Origin: JAWXUD01 sp044432945
Lineage (GTDB): Bacteria > Cyanobacteriota > Vampirovibrionia > Gastranaerophilales > Gastranaerophilaceae
DNA length: 13,578 nucleotides
Assembly: GCA_044432945.1 (NCBI GenBank)
Contig: JAWXUD010000038.1
Span: 1 to 13,578 of the forward strand
Reading direction: 5' to 3'
Part shown: positions 6,916-13,339 of the stretch, piece after piece
Layout: every line of letters starts with the position of its first letter
Position numbering within the stretch: position 1 is the stretch's first letter
Position numbers and translations under genes: made by a program
Notes under the pieces: model-generated
The model's input: only the letters and a program-made list of their open reading frames with translations
Database searches by the model: none
Told to the model about the DNA's origin: nothing

Positions 6916-7251
6916 ATGAATATCATGAACATGATGAAACAAGCTCAAGGAATTCAAAAAAAATTAAAAGACACTCAAAATGAATTAGCTAAAACTGAAC
7001 TAACTGGCGAATCTGCTGGTGGTGCTGTTGTTGTAATTTGCGATGGACAAGGTAAATTCAAATCAATCAAATTAAAAGCAGAAGCTATCAATCCAGAAAA
7101 CCCATCTTCTGTTGATTCTGATACTATCGAAACGCTAGAAGACGTTATCACTACAGCTATCATGCAAGCTAGTAGCAAAGCTACAAAATTAATGGAAGAA
7201 AAAATGAAAGCCGCTACTGGTGGATTAAATATCCCTGGATTAACATTCTAA
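6916..7251 (+). CDS. ybaB: YbaB/EbfC-family nucleoid-associated protein
   Basis: A 111-residue protein of the usual YbaB length and composition. The N-terminal helix MNIMNMMKQAQGIQKKLKDTQNEL is followed by the family core GESAGGAVVVICDGQGKFKS (residues 32-51), then a helical region and the C-terminal GGLNIPGL. The family binds DNA as a dimer and often sits directly before recR. Here the last base of its TAA stop is the A of the recR ATG, so the two are translationally coupled. A strong AAGGAG Shine-Dalgarno (6902-6907) lies 8 nt before the start, in contrast to several neighbours that lack one. Confidence 0.93.
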   Translation: MNIMNMMKQAQGIQKKLKDTQNELAKTELTGESAGGAVVVICDGQGKFKSIKLKAEAINPENPSSVDSDTIETLEDVITTAIMQASSKATKLMEEKMKAATGGLNIPGLTF

Positions 7252-7847
7252 TGATTTTTCCTAAATCAATAGCTACACTTATTGAACATTTTCAAAAATT
7301 TCCATCTGTAGGACCTAAATCCGCACAAAGAATGGCTTTTTACATGTTAAGAATGCCATTAGAAGATGTTCAAAAATTTGCACAAAGCATGGTTGAAGCA
7401 AAACTAAACACACGCACCTGCGAAGTTTGTTTTAATTTATCAACTTCAACGCCTTGTGAGATTTGTCAATCAAATAACAGAGATAAATCGATTATTTGCG
7501 TTGTAGCTGAAACTAAAGACTTGATAGCGATCGAAAAAACTAACGAGTTTAAAGGCTTATATCACGTCTTGCAAGGACTGATTTCGCCTATGGACGGAAT
7601 TGGTGCTGACGATGTTAGAATAAAAGAATTGTTAACAAGAGTCGCTGACAATGAGGTTAAAGAAATAATCTTAGCCCTAAGTCCATCGGTCGAAGGCGAA
7701 GCAACTAGTCTATATCTCAACAAATTAATCAAACCATTTGGTATAACTATATCAAGGATTGCGTTTGGCTTGCCTGTTGGCTCTGATTTAGAGTATGCTG
7801 ATGAAATAACTCTAGCACGTGCTATCGAAGGAAGAAGAGAAATTTGA
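7251..7847 (+). CDS. recR: Recombination protein RecR
   Basis: A 198-residue RecR, of standard length. It works with RecO and RecF to load RecA on gapped DNA. In order: a helix-hairpin-helix near the start (FPSVGPKSAQRMAFYML, 17-33), a four-cysteine zinc motif (C57, C60, C69, C72), a Toprim domain (about 80-175, ICVVAETKDLIAIE and LSPSVEGEAT) and the C-terminal GLPVGSDLEYADEITLARAIEGR (173-195). The usual NPTVEGEAT reads SPSVEGEAT here, a mild change. Its start overlaps the ybaB stop by one base (TAATG). A long perfect hairpin follows 11 nt after the stop. Confidence 0.96.
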   Translation: MIFPKSIATLIEHFQKFPSVGPKSAQRMAFYMLRMPLEDVQKFAQSMVEAKLNTRTCEVCFNLSTSTPCEICQSNNRDKSIICVVAETKDLIAIEKTNEFKGLYHVLQGLISPMDGIGADDVRIKELLTRVADNEVKEIILALSPSVEGEATSLYLNKLIKPFGITISRIAFGLPVGSDLEYADEITLARAIEGRREI

Positions 7848-7858
7848 GTTATAATCGG

Positions 7859-7910
7859 ATTATAAAGTAAGGGGATTTTTGTTAAAACAAAAATCCCCTT
7901 ACTTTATAAT
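7859..7910. repeat. Perfect 25-bp inverted repeat between recR and the oppF-like gene
   Basis: Bases 7859-7883 and 7886-7910 are perfectly complementary over 25 bp, separated by only two bases. The centre is GGGGATTTTTGTT and its complement; the base is ATTATAAAGTAA and its complement. There is no T-tract on either side, so it is not a textbook intrinsic terminator, although it lies 11 nt past the recR stop and may end or stabilise that transcript. A second small palindrome (TTATAAT-CGG-ATTATAA, 7849-7865) overlaps its left base. Its right edge touches the -35 of the next gene. Confidence 0.85.
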
Positions 7911-7938
7911 TGCATTTACCTAATAATTAAGCTAAAAT
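7910..7938 (+). promoter_or_regulatory. Promoter of the oppF-like gene
   Basis: TTGCAT (7910-7915), 17 bp, TAAAAT (7933-7938). The -10 ends 7 nt before the ATG at 7946 and no Shine-Dalgarno is present, so the mRNA would be leaderless. Confidence 0.6.
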
Positions 7939-7945
7939 CTAAACT

Positions 7946-8908
7946 ATGCAAAATGAATTAATAAAAATAAAAGATTTATATGTTCAATACGTTTCTAATA
8001 AAGGAGCTTTTGGCAATAAGCAAATTACACATGCTGTCAATGGAGTTGATTTAGAAATATTTGAAGGTGAAATTCTTGCAATAGCTGGAGAATCTGGTTG
8101 TGGTAAATCTACGCTTGCTAAAGCTATAATACAATTAGAACCGACCAAATCAGGAGAAATTTTATTTAACGATAAAGATATTTTAAAGCTCTCAAAAAAA
8201 GAATTGCAAGAGTTTAAAACGCAGGCACAAATGGTTTTTCAAAACCCATATTCTAGTTTGAACCCGAAAATGAAAATTATTGATACATTAAAAGAACCCC
8301 TACAAATTAATACAAAGCTTTCTGATAAAGAAATCGAAAAAATCGCATACGAAAAAGCTGAATTAGTAGGTATTGATAAAGAATGTTTAAACCTTTACCC
8401 ACATGAATTTTCAGGAGGGCAACGCCAAAGAATTGCCATAGCTAGAGCGTTAATGCTAGAACCCAAATTTATACTTGCTGATGAACCCGTGAGTGCATTA
8501 GATGTAAGCATTCAAGCACAAATTATTAATTTATTAAAAGAATTAAAAAACAAATATAATTTAACTTTTCTGTTAATAACTCACGATTTAAGCGTAATAG
8601 AATACCTAGCCGATCGTGTTGCGATAATGTATCTTGGCGAAATTGTTGAACTAGGCAAAATTAAAGAAATATTCAATTCACCAAAACACCCCTACACAAA
8701 AGCTTTATTAAGTTCAATTCCTCAAATGAACAATAATGAAAATAAAAAAATAATATTAAAAGGCGATCTGCCCTCACCAAACGAGCTTCCAAACGGCTGT
8801 AAATTCAATACCCGTTGCCCTTTTGTATCACCTAAATGCTATGAAGAAAGCCCGTCAAGCACAAATATCTCTAAAACACATTGTGTAAAATGCTATCTTT
8901 ACCAATAA
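7946..8908 (+). CDS. Oligopeptide/dipeptide ABC transporter ATP-binding protein (OppF/DppF-like)
   Basis: A 320-residue ATPase with Walker A GESGCGKST (48-56), Q-loop VFQNPYSSLNP (97-107), signature FSGGQRQRIAIARAL (155-169), Walker B FILADEP (175-181), D-loop SALD and switch His 213 (LLITHDLSVI). The QNPYSSLNP block and the C-terminal extension (HPYTKALLSSIP, then GDLPSP and a cysteine cluster C285, C291, C298, C313, C316) are diagnostic of the OppF/DppF branch, whose cysteines can bind an iron-sulfur cluster. These proteins drive peptide, nickel or related uptake with a second ATPase, two permeases and a binding protein. None of those is present here, so it is an orphan subunit, or its partners lie elsewhere. 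Substrate cannot be assigned. The start has no Shine-Dalgarno and lies next to its -10. Confidence 0.9.
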   Translation: MQNELIKIKDLYVQYVSNKGAFGNKQITHAVNGVDLEIFEGEILAIAGESGCGKSTLAKAIIQLEPTKSGEILFNDKDILKLSKKELQEFKTQAQMVFQNPYSSLNPKMKIIDTLKEPLQINTKLSDKEIEKIAYEKAELVGIDKECLNLYPHEFSGGQRQRIAIARALMLEPKFILADEPVSALDVSIQAQIINLLKELKNKYNLTFLLITHDLSVIEYLADRVAIMYLGEIVELGKIKEIFNSPKHPYTKALLSSIPQMNNNENKKIILKGDLPSPNELPNGCKFNTRCPFVSPKCYEESPSSTNISKTHCVKCYLYQ

Positions 8909-8915
8909 TTTTCTG

Positions 8916-8924
8916 TGATATAAT
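8916..8924 (+). promoter_or_regulatory. Extended -10 promoter of smpB
   Basis: TGA-TATAAT (8916-8924) is a perfect extended -10. It ends 6 nt before the smpB ATG; no convincing -35 (TCTTTA at 8896-8901 at best) and no Shine-Dalgarno are visible, suggesting a leaderless mRNA. Confidence 0.6.
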
Positions 8925-8930
8925 ACGATT

Positions 8931-9383
8931 ATGAATAAAAAAGTAGTTACAACAAATCGCAAAGCGTTCCATGAGTTCACAATTTTTGATAAATTTGTGG
9001 CTGGGATTGTGTTGACAGGAACTGAAATTAAATCCATTCGCAAAAATGCGATAAATTTAAAAGATAGTTTTTGTAAAATAGAGAACGGTGAAATGTTTTT
9101 ATACAACTGCCACATCTCACCTTATGAGCAAGGCAACAGACATAACCATGAAGCTGAACGTGTTCGCAAATTACTTTTAAATCGCAAAGAAATTTTAAAA
9201 ATCCATACTAAAGTTAAAAAAGACAGTTACACAATTGTGCCTACAGAAGTATTTTTGACTTGTGGGTTTGCCAAAATAGAAATAGCTCTAGCCAAAGGTA
9301 AAAAACTGCACGATAAGCGTGAAGATATGGTGAAAAAATCACAAACTAGAGAAATGGAACGTGCTTCAAAAATCAAATATTAA
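8931..9383 (+). CDS. smpB: SsrA-binding protein SmpB
   Basis: A 150-residue SmpB of normal length. SmpB binds tmRNA and brings it to stalled ribosomes for trans-translation. Family blocks: NRKAFHEFTIFDKFVAGIVL (9-28), TGTEIKSIRKNAINLKDSF (29-47), NCHISPYEQGNRHNHEAERVR (59-79), RKLLLNRKEI (79-88), then AKGKKLHDKR and a basic C-terminal tail (KKSQTREMERASKIKY) that enters the ribosomal channel. No ssrA gene lies in the window. The gene for a formyltransferase-like protein follows after 11 nt with its own Shine-Dalgarno, so the two are probably cotranscribed. ATG 8931 is used because the -10 immediately precedes it and the family start fits. Confidence 0.96.
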   Translation: MNKKVVTTNRKAFHEFTIFDKFVAGIVLTGTEIKSIRKNAINLKDSFCKIENGEMFLYNCHISPYEQGNRHNHEAERVRKLLLNRKEILKIHTKVKKDSYTIVPTEVFLTCGFAKIEIALAKGKKLHDKREDMVKKSQTREMERASKIKY

Positions 9384-9394
9384 AGGGAAAAACA

Positions 9395-10357
9395 ATGAAA
9401 ATTGTCATTTTAGGCAACACTGAAATGTTATCAAACCTCATTGAAGGAGTAAAAAATTCTAACCACGAAATAGTCGCTGTATTACGCTATGATAAAATTT
9501 TATACTCAAAATTTAGACTGTTTTTTAAAGATTTATTAAAGAATTCAAACAGCTTAACCCTAATAAAAAAATATAAACTCAACGAAATCAAATGCAAATC
9601 GGCAAATTCTGAGCAGTTTAAAAAAGAGATTTTGCGACTTAATGCGGATTTAATTTTGGTCGGAAGCTGGGGCGAGCGACTTTCACAAACTGTTATCAAT
9701 CTGCCAAAGATTGCAACAGTAAACGTACACCCGTCACTCTTGCCAAAATACAGAGGTCCAAATCCATATATTCAAACCATCAAAAATCACGATACTAAAT
9801 CAGGACTAACTTTTCATTTGATGGAAAAAGAATTCGACACAGGTGGAATTTTGCTTCAAAAAGAGATAGAAATCTTGCCACATTACACATCAAAAGAGCT
9901 TCGCTCAGCCACAACATATCAGGCGAGATTGTCCTGTAGTCAACTTTTAGACGATTTAGAAAATGGAATAACCATTCCAATCAAACAAAACGAAAAAAAC
10001 GCATCATATTACAAAAATATTAATCCTGCTGAAATGATGATTGATTTCAACTCAGAAAATGCTGAACAAATTTGCGATAAAATCAGAGCATTTCACCCAT
10101 TTTTACCCTGCTATATTAGTTATAAAAACAAGTTTTTTGTTCCGAACCCTTATAAATTAAAGATTATTGAAAGCAATCATCAAAATATTGGTGAAATAAT
10201 CTCTAAAAATCACAAAACAGGAACACTGACTTATCAGTGCATAAACGGCAAAGCTATTGAATTTAGTGACTTGAGATTATATGCCTTATGCAAATTATCT
10301 TATTCTAAAGCTTTCACAAGATTTTTTATAAAACACATTATAAATATGAATTTATAA
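9395..10357 (+). CDS. Formyltransferase-family protein, divergent methionyl-tRNA formyltransferase homologue
   Basis: A 320-residue protein with both Fmt-like domains. The catalytic domain (about 1-195) carries NVHPSLLPKYRGPNPYIQ (110-127), giving N110 and H112, and EFDTGGIL (146-153), giving D148; these correspond to the N-H-D triad of 10-formyltetrahydrofolate formyltransferases. The C-terminal part has the Fmt-type ASYYKNINPAEMMIDF, IRAFHPFLPCYI and GEII blocks. Unlike true Fmt, it lacks the PDKPxGR-type segment near residue 32 and ends in a basic, hydrophobic tail (SKAFTRFFIKHIINMNL). It could be the sole, diverged Fmt or a formyltransferase for another substrate such as an amino sugar; the tRNA-type C-terminal domain favours an Fmt relation. 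AAGGGA precedes the ATG. It follows smpB by 11 nt and overlaps hydG tail to tail by 6 bp. Confidence 0.75.
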   Translation: MKIVILGNTEMLSNLIEGVKNSNHEIVAVLRYDKILYSKFRLFFKDLLKNSNSLTLIKKYKLNEIKCKSANSEQFKKEILRLNADLILVGSWGERLSQTVINLPKIATVNVHPSLLPKYRGPNPYIQTIKNHDTKSGLTFHLMEKEFDTGGILLQKEIEILPHYTSKELRSATTYQARLSCSQLLDDLENGITIPIKQNEKNASYYKNINPAEMMIDFNSENAEQICDKIRAFHPFLPCYISYKNKFFVPNPYKLKIIESNHQNIGEIISKNHKTGTLTYQCINGKAIEFSDLRLYALCKLSYSKAFTRFFIKHIINMNL

Positions 10358-11770
10358 CCTAAAATCACGCTCGCCTTGAGAAATCTTTTTCAAATACTCC
10401 TCAACAGCAGTCTTAATTTTTTCGTTATCAAGTTTAAGGATTTCTTGAGCTAATCGCTTCTCTCCAACCAATTTAGTTTCATCAGTTGCATAATCCTCAA
10501 GGAACTCTTTTAGTGTTGTAATCGCATTTGGGTGGCAAAAATTTTGTATCTGTTTACTTTTACAAACCTCCATAAAACGCTCACCAGTTCTACCATTAGA
10601 ATAACACGCTGTACAAAAACTAGGTAAAAACCCCATATTTAAAAGCCATTTTATAATCTCATCTAACGATCTTTTATCAGATAAATCAAATTGAGAAGAA
10701 TTTTCATCTTCTGGCATCGGGTTAAAGTACCCACCAACACTTGTTTTCGATCCACCTGAAATCTGTGATACACCTAATTTCAAAAGCCTTTGACGACACT
10801 CTGCACTCTCACGAGTAGAAACAATCATTCCTGTATAAGGCACGGCAATTCTAATACAAGCTACTATTTTAGCGAAAGTATCATCATCAATCCCGTTGTC
10901 AAAATCTTTTGGGTTAACCCCATCAGCTTTCTTAATCCTAGGGACGCTAATCGTATGCGGACCAACACCATGAACTGCCTCAAGGTGTTCTGCATGCATT
11001 AAAATTCCAGCAAATTCATATTTATAAGAAGAAAGCCCATATAAAACACCAAGCCCAACATCATCAATTCCTGCCTGCATAGCTCTATCCATCGCTTCTG
11101 TATGATAAGCATAATTATGCTTTGGTCCAGTAGGGTGAAGGCTTTCATAGTTCTTTTTATTATATGTTTCTTGAAACAAAATATATGTCCCTATCCCAGC
11201 ATCGTGTAACTTTTTATAATTCTCAACAGTCGTAGCGGCGATATTTACGTTAACACGGCGAATCGCACCATTTTTGTGCTTAACGTCATAAATTGTTTTT
11301 ATCGAATCAATTACATACTCAATAGGATTGTTGATAGGGTCTTCGCCTGTTTCAATTGCAAGACGCTTATGTCCCATATTTTGAAGTGCTTCAATTTCAT
11401 TTTTAATCTCTTCTTGAGTAAGTTTTTTGCGAGAAATTGTTTTATTATTCAGGTTGTAAGGGCAATAAACACAACCATTTACACAATAATTTGACAAATA
11501 CAAAGGAGCAAATAAAACAATTCTATTGCCATAAAAATCATTTTTCACTTGCTCAGCTAATTCAAAAATTTCTTGATTTTTCTCCTCTATCTCGCAAGCC
11601 AACAAAACAGACGCCTCTGTATAACTCAATCCATTTGCGAGTTTGGCTTTTTTCAGTATCTTAGTTATCAAACTTAAATTATTTTTATTATTTTCAGCAT
11701 AATCTAGTGTTTTTAATATTTCATCATGCGAGATAAATTCTTCTGCGATTTTAGATTTAGGATTATACAT
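10352..11770 (-). CDS. hydG: [FeFe]-hydrogenase maturase HydG (radical SAM tyrosine lyase)
   Basis: A 472-residue radical SAM enzyme. HydG cleaves tyrosine to p-cresol and delivers CO and cyanide on an iron synthon for the hydrogenase H-cluster. The SAM-cluster motif is C96-x3-C100-x2-C103 (CVNGCVYC). The C-terminal auxiliary cluster motif C386-x2-C389-x22-C412 (CTACYSNGRTGERFM...) separates HydG from the related tyrosine lyase ThiH. Other HydG/ThiH blocks include LFAPLYLSNYC, ETGEDPINNP (140-149), FQETYN, GVLYGL and PHTISVPR. A Shine-Dalgarno-like AAAGGGC precedes the ATG. It lies 13 bp after mnmA and should share its transcript. HydE, HydF and the hydrogenase itself are not in this window, so the hydrogenase system must be scattered or is elsewhere. 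Confidence 0.93.
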   Translation of the reverse strand: MYNPKSKIAEEFISHDEILKTLDYAENNKNNLSLITKILKKAKLANGLSYTEASVLLACEIEEKNQEIFELAEQVKNDFYGNRIVLFAPLYLSNYCVNGCVYCPYNLNNKTISRKKLTQEEIKNEIEALQNMGHKRLAIETGEDPINNPIEYVIDSIKTIYDVKHKNGAIRRVNVNIAATTVENYKKLHDAGIGTYILFQETYNKKNYESLHPTGPKHNYAYHTEAMDRAMQAGIDDVGLGVLYGLSSYKYEFAGILMHAEHLEAVHGVGPHTISVPRIKKADGVNPKDFDNGIDDDTFAKIVACIRIAVPYTGMIVSTRESAECRQRLLKLGVSQISGGSKTSVGGYFNPMPEDENSSQFDLSDKRSLDEIIKWLLNMGFLPSFCTACYSNGRTGERFMEVCKSKQIQNFCHPNAITTLKEFLEDYATDETKLVGEKRLAQEILKLDNEKIKTAVEEYLKKISQGERDFRL

Positions 11771-11783
11771 TTTGCCCTTTCTA

Positions 11784-12860
11784 TTACAAGTTTATATTCT
11801 TAAACTCATATTTTGTAATCATTCCACCACCGATAAGATGGTTATCGTTTATGTCATAGAACACGCACGCTTGCCCAGAAGTTATAGAATTTACTGGCTC
11901 ATAAAACTCAACATCAGCAAAATCCTCGTAAACTCTAACACAAGCTTTTTTTGCACTCATATTATAACGAATTTTCACCATCGCATCAAAAGTTTTATTT
12001 TTTAATTCATAAGCAAATTTCAAATCAACTGAACGCAAAGTATTTTTAAAATTATCTTCTTCACGCCCAACATAAACAATATTTTTATTGGCATCAATAT
12101 CCACAACATACAATGGATAAGGTGCTGCTACTCCAATACCTTTTCGTTGCCCCACAGTAAACTGGTAATAACCCGAATGTTCACCCCATTTTTTACCTGT
12201 CAAAATATCAACAAAATCACCTTTTTTACTCTCAAATTTTTCTACCAAATAATTCTTAGTCGTCATAGGTTTTTGTATAAAACAAATATCCTGACTTTCT
12301 TTCGAAGATTTTGATGGCAAATCATAGTCTAAAGCAAACTGTCGAACCTGAGATTTTTCGTATTCACACAACGGAAAAAGTGTTTTAGAAAGTTGTTTTT
12401 GACCTAAACGATATAAGAAATATAATTGATCTTTATGCTCATCTTTTGCAGGATAAAGTTTGTAAACTCCATCATTTTCAACAATTTGTGCATAATGTCC
12501 AGTCGCAAATACATCAGCATTTAGTTTCTCAATAGCAAAATCAAACAAAGCACCCCATTTTATATATTGGTTACAAATAATGCAAGGATTAGGCGTCTGC
12601 CCATGCTCATAACTATTTTCAAAATAATTGATAACCTTTTCACTAAAAAGACTGCAGACATCTAAAACTTCAAATTTAATTCCTAATTTGTCAGCAACTT
12701 TTTGTGCATTTTCAACAACCACATCAGCAGTTTTTGTGTTGACCATTTTAGCGGTCAATCCTATGACCTCATATCCACGTTGTTGCAACAATAATGCCGT
12801 AACAGAACTATCCACCCCGCCACTCATGGCAACAACAGCTATTTTTTTCTCTTTATCCAT
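11784..12860 (-). CDS. mnmA: tRNA-specific 2-thiouridylase MnmA
   Basis: A 358-residue MnmA, which puts sulfur on U34 of tRNAs for Lys, Glu and Gln using ATP and a persulfide. The N-type PP-loop is AMSGGVDSSV (11-20). The catalytic Cys lies in TPNPCIICNQYIKWG (89-103; C96 corresponds to the usual nucleophile), and the second active Cys is C192 in ESQDICFI. GHYAQ (121-125), KDQLYFLY and FTVGQRKGIG (234-243) are also typical. There is no Shine-Dalgarno; a TTGATT-17-TATTCT promoter ends 6 nt before the ATG, so translation is probably leaderless or from a very short leader. The hydG gene follows after 13 bp. Confidence 0.96.
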   Translation of the reverse strand: MDKEKKIAVVAMSGGVDSSVTALLLQQRGYEVIGLTAKMVNTKTADVVVENAQKVADKLGIKFEVLDVCSLFSEKVINYFENSYEHGQTPNPCIICNQYIKWGALFDFAIEKLNADVFATGHYAQIVENDGVYKLYPAKDEHKDQLYFLYRLGQKQLSKTLFPLCEYEKSQVRQFALDYDLPSKSSKESQDICFIQKPMTTKNYLVEKFESKKGDFVDILTGKKWGEHSGYYQFTVGQRKGIGVAAPYPLYVVDIDANKNIVYVGREEDNFKNTLRSVDLKFAYELKNKTFDAMVKIRYNMSAKKACVRVYEDFADVEFYEPVNSITSGQACVFYDINDNHLIGGGMITKYEFKNINL

Positions 12861-12866
12861 ACTTTT

Positions 12867-12895
12867 AGAATATTATAAATATAAATTTTAATCAA
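12867..12895 (-). promoter_or_regulatory. Promoter of mnmA-hydG
   Basis: On the minus strand TTGATT (12890-12895), 17 bp, TATTCT (12867-12872), 6 nt before the ATG. A perfect TATAAT (12872-12877) lies 11 nt before the ATG with a weaker -35 (TTAATT, 16-bp spacer). Either choice leaves at most a few untranslated bases. Confidence 0.5.
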
Positions 12896-12904
12896 TTAAT
12901 TTTA

Positions 12905-13219
12905 TCAACTCAATGCTAATAAAATCTTATAAATTGTTTTAGTCAAGTGACTGTTATTTCTCAATAAATTCACTATTTTATTAACCAAATCGCTTTCATC
13001 GACATCTATGTCATCAAAGCTAAATAACGTTTTAGGATTGACATTCAACGTCAAACATATATTTTCTAACGTAGTAGCTGATACGAAATTATTACCCAAT
13101 TCAATCTGACTCAAGCTTTTGGCAGAAATATTGATTTTTTCCGATAACGCTTCTTGTGTCAAACCCTTTTGAATTCTCACCTCTTTAATATTGTGTCCTA
13201 ATTTCTTTTTAAATCCCAT
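12905..13219 (-). CDS. Xre/Cro-family helix-turn-helix regulator
   Basis: A 104-residue protein. Residues 8-62 (LGHNIKEVRIQKGLTQEALS, then SAKSLSQIELG and NICLTLNVNPKTLF) form a standard HTH_3 domain: helix 2 in TQEALSEKI, recognition helix around SAKSLSQIE. The remaining 40 residues are acidic (DDIDVDESDL) then helical and may serve dimerisation; no known effector domain is seen. A Shine-Dalgarno (AAGGTG) lies 5 nt before the ATG. It is transcribed divergently from the pilin-like gene, whose promoter carries an inverted repeat, so it could regulate itself or that gene; this is inference. It ends 44 bp upstream of mnmA with no visible terminator. Confidence 0.85.
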   Translation of the reverse strand: MGFKKKLGHNIKEVRIQKGLTQEALSEKINISAKSLSQIELGNNFVSATTLENICLTLNVNPKTLFSFDDIDVDESDLVNKIVNLLRNNSHLTKTIYKILLALS

Positions 13220-13272
13220 TTTTTCACCTTAATACACCTTACACACACCATAAACCCATTGACAATAGATAT

Positions 13273-13311
13273 TATCCATTGTAGATTGATATTATGAATT
13301 TATAATGGATA
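13273..13311. promoter_or_regulatory. Inverted repeat, possible operator in the divergent promoter region
   Basis: TATCCATT (13273-13280) and AATGGATA (13304-13311) are perfect 8-bp inverted copies about three helical turns apart, centre to centre 31 bp. The right copy overlaps the -10 of the pilin-like gene. A further CCATTG occurs at 13256-13261. It could bind the divergent Xre regulator. Confidence 0.4.
13279..13306 (+). promoter_or_regulatory. Promoter of the pilin-like gene
   Basis: TTGTAG (13279-13284), 16 bp, TATAAT (13301-13306). An alternative upstream pair is TTGACA (13259-13264) and TAGATT (13282-13287) with a 17-bp spacer. A Shine-Dalgarno-like AAGGGGG precedes the ATG at 13340. 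Confidence 0.5.
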
Positions 13312-13339
13312 TTTAATAGAAGGATAGAAGGGGGATTAT

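Noticed and set aside
10352..11770. ThiH (thiazole synthesis tyrosine lyase) instead of HydG
   Set aside because: The C-terminal C-x2-C-x22-C cluster motif with CTACYSNGRTG is the HydG form, and no thi genes are nearby.
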